Source of the DNA: Breviolum minutum Mf 1.05b.01
Taxonomy: Eukaryota > Sar > Dinophyceae > Suessiales > Symbiodiniaceae
Direction of reading: 5' to 3'
DNA length: 64,000 nucleotides
NCBI GenBank assembly: GCA_000507305.1
Contig: DF241683.1
Coordinates: 1-64,000, forward strand
Positions 44,201 to 52,989 of the stretch are shown one piece after another (position 1 is the first letter of the stretch; each line of letters begins with the position of its first letter). The notes beneath the pieces are model-generated. The model searched no databases, was not told the origin of the DNA, and saw nothing but the letters and a program-made list of their open reading frames with translations. Position numbers and translations under genes: made by a program.

Positions 44201-46730
44201 CTCTCGCCCTTGTGACCTCCTCCGGAGTGAGCTTCGGCCCCCACAGCGTCTTCAAAGTAGGCTTCTCAGACTTGGGAGGTTCTTCTTCTCTTGCACCAGC
44301 TGGTGCACCTCGATCTCTCTTTCCAGGTCCTTCCCAAGTAAGCCTCCAAAGGGCTCTGTCCTGCTTCCTCTCAATCCTGGGTTTGACCTCTGTTGCAAAC
44401 CATGACGTCGGATCCTCCAGGTCGAAGGTGTTGGGAAGCTGCAACCATGCATAGCCCGTGGAGTCTGGCATCAAAGCGTGGAACTTCACCTCATTCAACG
44501 TCATAGTTTCCCGGCCGGCTTCACGCTTCAAAGAACGAAGAATCTCCTTGAGCTCCTCAGTGAACCTCCAGTGCAATTCCTCCCAACAATCCATAAGTAT
44601 GGTCAGGGGCCACTGATGGGGAGCGCTTGTGTGCCATGTTGCCAAGAGCTTTGCAGCCTCGGTTTTGACCACACGCCACTCCTCACCATAGGTCAAACAC
44701 CAAATGTCTATGTGCCTCCTCACGCGAGACTCCCACTCCTCCAACCGGTTAGGTGCAGCCGGTCTGGCTTCGCCTTGCGGCTTTGACTTCCCAGTCTCCC
44801 ATGCGTAGGCGTCCAGCTCCGCGTCGGTGTAGGCCACAAAGTCCGAGACGCTCACCGCGAACTTCTCCTGGGTTCCCCAATACGGCCCAGCAAGTCCTAT
44901 GGCCAGCCGCGGGGTCATCTTCTGCCGGCAGCCCAAGCTCCTCAACCTCGTTGCGGCACCATGCTGGGCAGAGAGAAGTCCTTGCGCAAGGTTCTGTCCA
45001 TACTCGTTGGGGCAAAGCTTCACGTCATACTGGCCACAAGCTCTCATCAGGAAGACCAACTCTTCAGACTGTTTGGCGAGCCCTTTCAACGTTCCTGCTG
45101 GGTGTGAGTTCACGTCCACCTGACTCCTCACTAGATTCGCCAACTCCGCCGTCTGGTGCTGAATGGCCTCCGCAATCTTGGCCATAGATTGAGTTCCTCC
45201 AGCTTCTACCGAGCCCGCTCCAGCTTTTCGATCCCCATAAGTGGACGGGGGCCTCACAAGCCCCACCGTTCGTTTTTCCCAACTACCCGGTATCCCAGGT
45301 GGTGGGGCAGGAGTAGACTGCATCGAGCTCGACGATTCCTTTGGGGTCTGTAGGTCACGTGCAGGTCCTTCTGGTATCACGCTCCAGCTGGTTTGTCCCT
45401 CTGACTCTGGCGAACCCTCAACGACCTCCTTCCACTTCGTAAGAAACTTGGACAAGCCTCTCTGGCCCTTACTCTGCTCGAAGGCTCCAAGCTCAACCAG
45501 TCTCCTCGCCACTGCCTCCACGGTCATGTCGTGCTTCGCCGCCAACTGTGCTCTGATCTCATCCTCGCCCACACCCAAAGGTCTTGCCTCTGCAAAACGG
45601 TCGAAGAACTCCTCCAGCAACGACTGCCTCCCATCTCCTGGCGAGTCCAAAAGCCCAACCCTCGCCAAGTTCCGATGTATCGAAGACTTCGGGGTGCGGC
45701 CCGGAGACCTTGAACCCAACCTGGATCTCCTCCTGGGCGGTTCACCATTCTCCTCATCATCCTCGCCAGGGTTGGAAGGTTTTCCTGCACCCTGGATCTC
45801 TTGCAGTAAACGCTTCACATCCTTGAGTTCCGTGCGAATCTCCGCATTCTCCTCCGGGACCTCGTCAACCACAGCCTCGCGCAGAGCCCGATCACCGCCA
45901 CGATCAACACTTCTTGCCCTCGAGGTAGAACGGGTGCGAGCTAGTCCACGGTGCGCTGCGCAACACTGCATCCCTCCGTCGGAACTTAAGGCAACCCTAT
46001 TACATCCTTTAAAGCTACACTTGTTAACAAAACGCTTCTGGATATAATCACTGGCATGGACCGGGCACAAATCTACCTGCGCACTACTGAACTGATCTTC
46101 GGCTAAGAGCTGTACACTAGACGCACCCACCCCTGTACAAGGTTTCGCTGCTAGCTCGTGCACGCCGTCGTCCTCCATCCAGCAGATCTTATGAGCCACG
46201 CACCGAGGTTGCTCCGTCTCAGATTCTGAAGCGTAGTCCTTGGCAGCCGTCGCAACAGTGTTGTATCCACCTCGGAACCAACGAAACATAGTCGAACAGG
46301 CCTGTGCAGCCCCTTCCGTTGCCTGTGCCAGCTGAATGCGTTCTGCGTCCACCTTCTTCACAATGCCATACTCCTGGAAGTGGTAACCTTCCTCCGGACA
46401 CACAGTGTTTCTGCACAAGTGAACCTTGTCGACGCCTTTCAGCTCCTTCACCAAGCCACCGTCGCCCCGAACAGTGTCATAGTCCACGGTGATGTAGAGT
46501 CCACTCGCCTTGATCGACGAAGCCTCGCCACTTGGTCGAAACACCACCGCCTTGCCGTTCCGCCGCAGTACGTACCACTGGTCCTGGTCGACTTTCTTGA
46601 ACCTTCGAAGTTCCGCTGTCTCGGGGATCTTGCCAGTCATCGGCCCATAGTACTCCGCACCGTAGGCTTCTGGTGCACCCCCGAAGGCCTTTTTGGATGG
46701 CCACTCCACAAGTCCCAAGAAGTCGAACAC
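41247..46730 (-). CDS. ORF1: Gag-like with cysteine cluster, CCCH finger and methyltransferase-like domain
   Basis: About 1,827 codons without a stop. The first codon of this stretch is GTG, and the sense frame enters from upstream through a frameshift near 46740. N-terminal cysteines (NKCSFKGCNRVALSS..CCAAHR, about 45945-46020) look zinc-binding. A CCCH finger, C-x8-C-x4-C-x3-H (CWGFLTHMGCSMQGCQRSH, about 44105-44170), may take the place of a retroviral zinc knuckle. Farther on, NFKELFAGHAVLTAEW (about 42575-42626) and VAWIASPCTSFCDW (about 42400-42445) resemble the SAM-binding motif I and the PC motif IV of a DNA methyltransferase. Motifs VI-X are not evident. Near the end lies a hexapeptide repeat EGTEDA (41578-41735). 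Its length without a stop suggests recent function. Confidence 0.75.
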   Translation of the reverse strand: MFDFLGLVEWPSKKAFGGAPEAYGAEYYGPMTGKIPETAELRRFKKVDQDQWYVLRRNGKAVVFRPSGEASSIKASGLYITVDYDTVRGDGGLVKELKGVDKVHLCRNTVCPEEGYHFQEYGIVKKVDAERIQLAQATEGAAQACSTMFRWFRGGYNTVATAAKDYASESETEQPRCVAHKICWMEDDGVHELAAKPCTGVGASSVQLLAEDQFSSAQVDLCPVHASDYIQKRFVNKCSFKGCNRVALSSDGGMQCCAAHRGLARTRSTSRARSVDRGGDRALREAVVDEVPEENAEIRTELKDVKRLLQEIQGAGKPSNPGEDDEENGEPPRRRSRLGSRSPGRTPKSSIHRNLARVGLLDSPGDGRQSLLEEFFDRFAEARPLGVGEDEIRAQLAAKHDMTVEAVARRLVELGAFEQSKGQRGLSKFLTKWKEVVEGSPESEGQTSWSVIPEGPARDLQTPKESSSSMQSTPAPPPGIPGSWEKRTVGLVRPPSTYGDRKAGAGSVEAGGTQSMAKIAEAIQHQTAELANLVRSQVDVNSHPAGTLKGLAKQSEELVFLMRACGQYDVKLCPNEYGQNLAQGLLSAQHGAATRLRSLGCRQKMTPRLAIGLAGPYWGTQEKFAVSVSDFVAYTDAELDAYAWETGKSKPQGEARPAAPNRLEEWESRVRRHIDIWCLTYGEEWRVVKTEAAKLLATWHTSAPHQWPLTILMDCWEELHWRFTEELKEILRSLKREAGRETMTLNEVKFHALMPDSTGYAWLQLPNTFDLEDPTSWFATEVKPRIERKQDRALWRLTWEGPGKRDRGAPAGAREEEPPKSEKPTLKTLWGPKLTPEEVTRARERAPTDREGKLLCWGFLTHMGCSMQGCQRSHEQLRGAFEALDPAVQMQLLRRGGLKRMKMDGKDKVAEKIKAIRSATAADKATKIKDGVRRAGQEPAEEPGESRAGGSAKQVSFEVPTAIREVDFTKAEHEMSDLLKGPDARWVEEIPHQSVAHHGRGGESAPAEAWTLVEKAEALASGPVLGALQNASDDLYAWAAARLAQDPTQELQPMMEEMATFGLGDLAAEASMVLEKMDHRRAGEVGRMEIGEVQWPSDRRYPGHADVKIDGQAWSMLDYREEIPMSDCLASLVKLPEAQDEKRQCVTRVLAAGTLQRQLGRPPNQEEVDQKAEEMRREHCYQAIDAAEQLGEAEEFVAAVEHELRTYVHDILTPHHEKDFRSLAVFPLTDLQEAKLVVLRADYRGDLLVETVVGSQWRTGGWHVWALISRGHMTLLQPPWLRKEERFSTPALGFSFFYHQRHDQSRTAPGKVQCRLCRGTRRAGEGPGEVVLRRHSCLAAVAALAGGNAGDPQVVREVRATSDGLNFKELFAGHAVLTAEWKKQGGRALEPVEVFEQPHVRKGYRAEHDLLKEDVRDKHLLEARQGPENVAWIASPCTSFCDWGLQNGGTRTFDQPRGEEGGRITQKEEDGNRLSDFGAAYFETLLDNGGFPICESTAPSGRYPKQWHLPSWRAVLQRPDVDYVDLDMCAFGLGPPDVVGHFYRHATRVVFPRHEPLRRALLRTCPGVSADHIHVPLKGNRPGVPVSRCTEAGVYAQDFVKTVVATVLSTLTVRGGTGSVPSGLRAGGQHSDEEDAREGATLGASPMVERSSTCRRESTGGAGSAVAGGTEDAEGAEDVEGTEDAEGTEDAEGTEDAEGTEDAEGTEHAGGTEDAREGEEAEATHGRSGRGIGAILPGEGTMSGEETLSQLEGMEHLREQAESEEVGGSNNRSEEESESRDVTLSGVRSEASEDVWNLLQPRGRDRVGGLLCAASGVYTDEHEYISL
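41578..41735. repeat. 18-bp coding tandem repeat (EGTEDA)
   Basis: About nine in-frame copies of an 18-bp unit (plus strand TCTGCGTCCTCTGTACCT) encode EGTEDA variants near the ORF1 C-terminus. A unit divisible by three keeps the frame whatever the copy number. Confidence 0.92.
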
Positions 46731-46732
46731 AG

Positions 46733-47157
46733 CCTCGTACCAAGCAGACTGCAGCCATTACCACCGCAGTCACCAGGGATACAATTGGCCAAGCAACCGC
46801 CCAAGCGTAATGAGCGAAAAGGCAGACGATCAACACAGCCCCAAGCTGTAGTAGCCGCCGGCATCCGCTCTTCACGCCATCCCAGGCTGACCCAAAGATC
46901 GCCCAACCAAAGAAACCCAGCACTGCGTCAAGGAGTAGACCGAAGCTCCATCCTTCAGTTACTCCACCAAAACCTTCTATCCAATCCCGAGTTTGTGATG
47001 CTCCCTCCGCCGCAGAGTCTAAAGCCTGGGATAGTGTTGGAGCCGAACTGTCCAGCCACACTCGCCAAGGCCCTTTCTCCGGCTCAGAGGTCTCGTTCAC
47101 CCAGAACCAGCCATCAGATCGAGTGGCACAAACGAGTAAAAAGAGACCTCGCCACAT
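46733..47157 (-). pseudogene. ORF1 N-terminal segment with membrane-spanning stretches
   Basis: The first real ATG of the element is at 47157. MWRGLFLLVCATRSDGWFW looks like a signal peptide or first membrane segment. After a soluble stretch come GWSFGLLLDAVLGFFGWAIF and VLIVCLFAHYAWAVAWPIVS, then LVTAVVMAAVCLV, strong hydrophobic helices. The frame then shifts (47157 frame to 46730 frame) at about 46740 into FDFLGLVEWPSKK. A membrane anchor on a Gag-like protein is unusual for a DIRS-type element. Its role is unknown. Confidence 0.6.
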
Positions 47158-47159
47158 GG

Positions 47160-47795
47160 CGCAGCCCCACCTACTACACAGCTTGTGCCCACGTGTTGCT
47201 AGCGCGGTCCATGCTTTCAACTCACCCCAAGTAACACTTATGCCTAAGTTCCAATTAATGCTTGGAAATATGTACAATATACGAATTATTATATGTACAT
47301 ACTATATAATAGTTAATATAAAAATGAATATACAGCACATGAATGAATGGTGTATACATTTATCAACTGTATACAATTATAGCAGTAACTATCGCACATC
47401 ACTCTGCAATGCATCGTATTGCCTTGTCCTACATAGAAATGCACATAGACGTGTAGAAATTATATCCACAGACCTTCGAAATTTGGGAAACTAGACGGCC
47501 ACGAAAATCAGAAAGCTGCAGCAGTATGAAAAACCGCCTTTCGTATCCTATGTTCATCCAGAGTATTGATCCCCGAAAACAGTGCCGGATGAGTCTCAAG
47601 AGAACGGCTCCTTGCCAAGCTACTTTCAGCCAAGCTAGCGAAAGCACTCGTCCACCGCCAGAAAACGCAACCCGCATGTCCAGCCAAGAGTGCAAGTGTG
47701 CACTCCAACCTTGAAGGCAACTTCTCAAAAGGATTCAAACGGCTTGTTACACGGCTTGTTTGCATGCTTCTCTTAACGGACTTTGTTCCATGACA
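47160..47795. other. Spacer at the 5' edge of the DIRS-like element
   Basis: The element boundary should lie within its first 100 bp, followed by an AT-rich stretch (47260-47400). I found no terminal repeat or target duplication by eye. Confidence 0.45.
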
Positions 47796-47796
47796 G

Positions 47797-48778
47797 GCCT
47801 GCAGGTCGCAGTTCGAAGTCAACTAGCCAAACAGCAAAAGGAGCTGCTAAGGCCAGGCTGCATCCTAGCATTGATGTTGATGGACCTATTCAACATTCCC
47901 TTGAAGTGCGTGCTCAATGTGCACGAGCACAGAACGTGCGCTTGAGCCCTCTAAATCAGAAAGATATTTTCCGCCTCCAGGCTGATGTGATTGATCGTTC
48001 TCGGGATGGATCTTTGGAAACACCTCGAAAAGTATGTTTGAATGAAAGTCTTGGGAGGCTAACTGCAGAGGTGAAGAAATCTCTGGACCGAAATGGAATA
48101 CAAAGCAAAATGTTCATGAAACAAATTCGACACGGTGCTTACTTTCATACTGCCAATGCAGCAGAGCCCTAATGAAAATTATGCAAAAATGTACCGGGAT
48201 GATCATCAGCCACCCTTCGCAGGACATGGAATTGAAACAACGAACGGATGGGTGGCTAATGACTGAGTGGCACGAGGAATTCTTCGCTGAACAACACAAG
48301 TGTCACTCCAAGATTCCAATATATATTCCATCAATTTCTCAAGACCTCGTGCATCCCAACTGCATCCCATTGCTCCCAAGTCACCCATCTGGAGTCCACA
48401 AGCTCCATTGGGCCACAAGCTGGCAAGTCCGCCGTAGGTGCAAGACCACTAGCCTCTAGCCATCAAGCAAAGAAACGCATATCTTGCAAGACTCGTATGA
48501 CTTATCAATACGTCACTAAGCCGCGTGCCCCATCAATGCACAAAGGGCCCTGTTCCAGTTTGCCACCCCACAGCAGCCTTGGCAATCTGAGTTTGTTTCT
48601 TCAAGACCCAGAAGGCACACCGCCGCAGACTCCAAGCCCTGCACACAAGATCAAGAGTGGGGTGTCCGAGCCTGAGCGTGAGATGTTGATACTGGCCCCA
48701 GCTGCAGAGGATGCTTGGGAAGATGGACAACTATCGCAGCACATTGCGAAGAATTGGGAACTACAAACTTTTATGTGA
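47797..48778 (+). CDS. Candidate multi-exon gene on the plus strand, unknown function
   Basis: Exon 1 (47797-48031) has acceptor CATGACAG and donor GTATGT and encodes about 78 residues, including LSPLNQKDIFRLQADVIDRS. The next exon starts at 48223 after TTCGCAG in matching phase zero (DMELKQRTDGWLMTEWHEEF). The implied 191-nt intron is GT-AG. A third stretch near 48550-48778 reads SLGNLSLFLQDPEGTPPQTP and then EREMLILAPAAEDAWEDGQL to a stop. It is opposite in strand to the genes on the left. No family is recognised. Confidence 0.5.
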
Positions 48779-48779
48779 T

Positions 48780-49860
48780 TAGGTAAACCTGCTGAAGGAT
48801 AGAGAGCGAGAAGGGCAGCGAGCCAGCAAGCGGGTGATAGCAAACATCGCTCGAAGCAGAAAACACGCCGAACTCTGTTGAAGGAGACCCATTCGTACTA
48901 AATATACATATCTACATGGAAAAACAAAATACCCTGTTTGGGAATCAAGTCTGATTTCCAGGGTCACTCCAGAGTCCAGAGTGACGGAAAAAAAACAGCA
49001 AAACATATCAAGGTATTCAAAGGTCATCAAATGTCTGCCACCAATCCCAACAACCGAAGGAAACACCCAAGGCTGTGGCACTCGATCAGCGCCAACTGCT
49101 GCTTTCGAAGCAGTTGGCTGCAAGACATCACGGGCACTGCTAGCACCACCACCAGTTGGCAGTGATGCGTGGCAAATGCGAGTCTGAGAGGCATCCCTGC
49201 GACAGGGCGCTGCATTAGGCATGTTCGTTTGATGATGAATTCCACCAAACAAAAGGAGTCTGAAAAATTGAACTCATTACAACGGTTCCAATGCCTTGAC
49301 AGCCAAAACAGCCCTGAAGCGCTGAAGCAAGCATCCACAGCCAGGATTCGAGCAGCCACTTCTCCCTTGCAAGCAGCGAGCAGGAACAGCTGAAGATCCC
49401 GCTGCCACAGGGGATGACCGCTGATTCGATCACAAGTGGGTTAGACTGATAGCCCTTCAAGCACCCAAAACCAAACAGCATCACCAAAAGCATCACAAGC
49501 ACCAGCAACAGGATCAGGAGCGAGGAGCAGCAACAAATTGACGATTGGCGAGCGGAGGCTTGGTCGGGGATGGTTTGAGGTTTGGAAAGTCGTTTGTTCT
49601 AGATTTGGATGCAGAAGTTATGAGCCTTGAACATACTTGGCATCCACACATGCAACCGGATGTTTATTTCTGAGAACCGATTTTTTTAATGACTCTGCCT
49701 CCGGGAACAAGTGGGGGCAGTCATGGAGTTCGATACAACTGTGGTTGCTCTGTCCTGAATGTATATACCACCATCTGTGTTACAGAGCCTCCCGTATCTG
49801 TATGCATGTACCACTGAGTCAACATGGCCGCTGCACCACATGCTTGTTTGTTGCAACAAT
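48780..49860. other. Region with ambiguous exon-like stretches
   Basis: Near 49030-49190 the plus strand has more than one protein-like frame (CLPPIPTTEGNTQG; RRKHPRLWHSISANC), so I call none. Otherwise nothing is recognised. Confidence 0.4.
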
Positions 49861-49867
49861 GGCGGCG

Positions 49868-49933
49868 GCAGCAGCAGCAGCAGCAGCACTGCAACAGCAG
49901 AAAAAAATCCGCACCACCACCAGCAGCACCACC

Positions 49934-50020
<87 letters not shown>

Positions 50021-50275
50021 GTTGTTCTTGTTGTTGTTGTTTTTGTATTGGTTGTTGTTGTTGTTGTTGTTGTTGTTCTAGTTCTTGTTTTTGTTCTTGT
50101 TCTTGTTCTTGTTGTCGTTGTCGTTGTCGTTGTTGTTGCTGTTGTTGTTGTTGTTGTCGTCGGTGTTGTTGTTGTTCTTGATCTTGTACTTGTTCTTGTT
50201 CTTGTTGCTGTTGTTGTTGTTGTTGTTCTTGTTCTTGTTCTTGTCATTGTTGTTGTTGCTGTTGTTGTTGTTTTT
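49868..50275. repeat. CAG array and long TTG array
   Basis: Short CAG runs at about 49868-49900 are followed by about 340 bp of TTG units with CTT, GTC and GCT variants. The poly-Cys, poly-Leu and poly-Val frames here are repeat artefacts. Confidence 0.96.
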
Positions 50276-50329
50276 GCCTACGGCCCGAAAACCGAGGAAG
50301 CGTTTTTGTGTTTTTTGCTTTCAAGTTCC

Positions 50330-51935
50330 AAGTGCTACTGAATTGACTGCTTTGGTACATACTTCACACATGTCCAAAGCTGTGATGTAACTCGTGTTCA
50401 AAGTGCTATGGAATGGGCTGCTTCGGTACATACTTCACACATGTCCAAAGCTGTGATGAACTCTCGGTACATACTTCACACATGTCCAAAGCTGTGATGT
50501 AACTCGTGTTCAAAGTGCTACGGCATGGACTGCTTCGGTACATACTTCACATGTGTCCAAAGCTGTATTGTAACTCGTGTTCAAAGTGCTAAGGAATGGA
50601 ATGCTTTGGTCAGTCAGTCAGTCAGTCAGTCAGTCAGTCAGTCAGTCAGTCAGTCAGTCAGTCAATAAGTCAGGTCAGTATTTAGGCAATTAATTACTCA
50701 GTTAATATCAGTCAATTAGTCAGTTAGCTAGTTAGTCAGTTGGTCAGTGTTTTTGCTCTGACATCCGTGACTCCCAACAATCAATCTCCTCTTCTTGAAA
50801 CTTCCGCCACCGCCTTGTGCGGTACTACTGGTAGTAGGTGGTAATAGGTAGTAAGTGACAGGTAGTAGTAGGTAGTAGGTCGTAGTAGGTAGTAGTAGGT
50901 AGTAGTGAGTAGTAGTAGGTAGTAGGTGGTAAGTAGTAGGTAGTAGGTAGTAGGTAGGTAGGCAGTAGTAGTGTAGTACTAATAGTAGCTGTAGTCGTAG
51001 TCTAGTCGTGTAGTAGGAGGTACGTTGATATTAGCCCTTGGCGTTTCGTGCCTTTTTTGCCACGTCCGCCTGTTTCATTCAGTGTACATACGTGCTACGC
51101 AATGGACTGCTTCGGTACATACTTTACACATGTCCAAACCTGTGATGACGTTCGTGTTCAAAGTGCTACAGAATGGAGTGCTTCGGCACAAACCTCACAC
51201 ATGTCCAAACCTGTGATGACGTTCGTGTTCAAGGTGCTATACGGAATGGACTGCTTAGGTACATACTTCACACATGTCCAAACCTGTCATGACGTTCGTG
51301 TTCCAGGTGCTACGGAATGGACTGCTTCTGTACGTACTTCACGCATGTCCAAACCTGTGATTCGTGTTACGTGCTACGGAGTGGACTACTTCGGTACATA
51401 TACTCACACATGTCCAAACCTGTGATGAAGTTCGTGTTCAAAGTGCTACAGAAAGTTCGTGTTCAAAGTGCTACAGAATGGACTGCTTCGGTACATACTT
51501 CACACATGTCCAAACCTGTGATGTCGTTCGTGTTCAAAGTGCTATGGAATGGACTGCTTCGGTACATACTTCACACATGTCCAAACCTGTGATGACGTTC
51601 GTGTTCAAGGTGCTACAGGATGGACTGCTTCGGTACATATTTCACACATGTCCAAACCTGTGATGACGTTCGTGGTCAAAGTGCTACAGAAAGGACTGCT
51701 TCGGTACATACTTCACACATGTCCAAACCTGTGATGACGTTCGTGTTACGTGCTACAGAATGGACTGCTTCGGTACATACTTCACACATGCCCAAACCTG
51801 TGATGATGTTCGTGTTCAAAGTGCTACAGAAAGGACTGCTTCGGTACATACTTCACACATGTCCAAACCTGTGATGACGTTCGTGTTCAAAGTGCTACGC
51901 AATGGACTGTTTCGGCACATACTTCAAACCTTGAT
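50330..51935. repeat. 71-bp minisatellite in two blocks
   Basis: The unit is about 71 bp and includes ATGGACTGCTTCGGTACATA, CTTCACACATGTCCAAACC and TGTGATGACGTTCGTGTTCA. About four copies of one variant (ACATGTCCAAAGC) lie at 50330-50605, and 11-12 copies of another (ACATGTCCAAACC) at 51080-51935. Between the blocks sit a GTCA array (50606-50663), the dispersed module (50741-50830) and GTAGTAGG repeats (50825-50985). The period is not divisible by three, so the open frames it creates on the plus strand are not a protein. Confidence 0.93.
50741..50830 (+). repeat. Dispersed repeat module, copy 2
   Basis: GTCAGTGTTTTTGCTCTGAC then ATCCGTGACT, AATCTCCTCTTCTTGAAAC, TTCCGCCACCGCC and GGTACTACTGG. 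It is homologous to 16083-16186 and likewise preceded by a GTCA-type array. Here the whole unit splits the 71-bp minisatellite. Confidence 0.75.
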
Positions 51936-51939
51936 GACA

Positions 51940-52590
51940 AAGTTTAGAAGATGTGCCCTTCCAAAATCCCTTCACGTCAAAGACGGACCAGGGGGAGGCC
52001 TTACTGACAAATTGATGTCTTATGTGTATGCCTTTGTGTGGCGAAGTAATTTGGGGAACAAGGCGAACATGCCTTGGAGTTAAGCAAATTTGTGTGGCTT
52101 TGATGCTCACGGGGAAAAGAACAGAAACTACTTTTGTGCAACATGAATGTGTCTTCCGCAGCACCACAAATTTACCAATGAAAATAGGCCTGAAAGGGCC
52201 AAAACTGTGCTAAAAATGCAATGTTGTCAAGATGCGTGAGCAAGAACGCTGAAAGGGTTCTTCGAAATCAATACTTGAAGCACATGATTTTGCAAAAATC
52301 ACACAGGTCTAATACCCGCGTATGACCGTGTCGTAATAGTGGCGGTGGTGGTAGCGGTAAAAGTAATCATACTAGTAGCTGTAATAATAATGGTAATAGT
52401 ACTGGTAGCAGTACCCAAACCATGTCAGACGCACAAGACTCCCCTCCCACTTCACCCTCCAAGAATCCAAAAACCTAAGCATGCACTGTAATCGAAACTC
52501 TCCCCACAAAGCGCCACAACCCCCATTACGCTTCTACGACCCGGACGACAAGGACGACGACGAGGACGACAGACCACGGAGGACGGATGG
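51940..52590. other. Spacer, nothing recognised
   Basis: No gene is supported. It has a few GTA/GGT triplet patches around 52340-52420. Confidence 0.5.
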
Positions 52591-52735
52591 CGGACTACAA
52601 CAGCATCAACATCATCATCAAAATCATCATCATTGCCATGATCGTCGTCATCATAACGATCTTCGTCATCATTATCAACAACATCAACAGAACGACCAGA
52701 AACGACCAACAACAACGACAACGAGGACGACAACC

Positions 52736-52792
<57 letters not shown>

Positions 52793-52980
52793 GCAACAAC
52801 AGCAACAACAGCAACGACAACAGCAGCAACAACAACAACAACAACAACAATGACAACAGCAACAACAACAACAACAGCACGATACCATGATCATCACCAT
52901 CAACATCATCAACAACATCATCATCATCGTCAACGTCATCATCAACGTCATCATCACAGTTATCATCAACATCAATAGCA
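52590..52980. repeat. CAT/CAA triplet repeats
   Basis: ATCATC units, then about 120 bp of CAA/CAG units, then CATCAT and CGTCAT units to 52975. Long low-complexity frames on both strands are artefacts. Confidence 0.96.
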
Positions 52981-52989
52981 GCCAATCAA

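Larger units (their letters stand above)
35884..47157 (-). mobile_element. DIRS-like tyrosine-recombinase retroelement with methyltransferase-like modules
   Basis: About 11.3 kb on the minus strand. In order: ORF1 with a hydrophobic N-terminus, a cysteine cluster, a CCCH finger and a methyltransferase-like domain; a cysteine-rich ORF; reverse transcriptase with motif A KKDVAGAF and motif C LVDD; RNase H; a second methyltransferase-like region; and a tyrosine recombinase with HSLR and the terminal Tyr. Reverse transcriptase plus tyrosine recombinase instead of integrase defines the DIRS order. At least five frame changes break the coding sequence, so this copy is probably inactive. I could not identify its termini: about 240 bp below 35884 and about 80 bp above 47157 are candidates. 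Retroelements carrying cytosine methyltransferases have been reported from Symbiodinium. The relation of this copy to them is untested. Confidence 0.85.

Noticed and set aside
49637..50341. Open frames with poly-Cys, poly-Leu or poly-Val
   Set aside because: They are created by the TTG array.
51025..52083. Serial plus-strand frames with repeated peptides such as HTSHMSKPVMTFVFK
   Set aside because: The 71-bp period is not a multiple of three, so each unit shifts frame. The peptides are by-products of the minisatellite.
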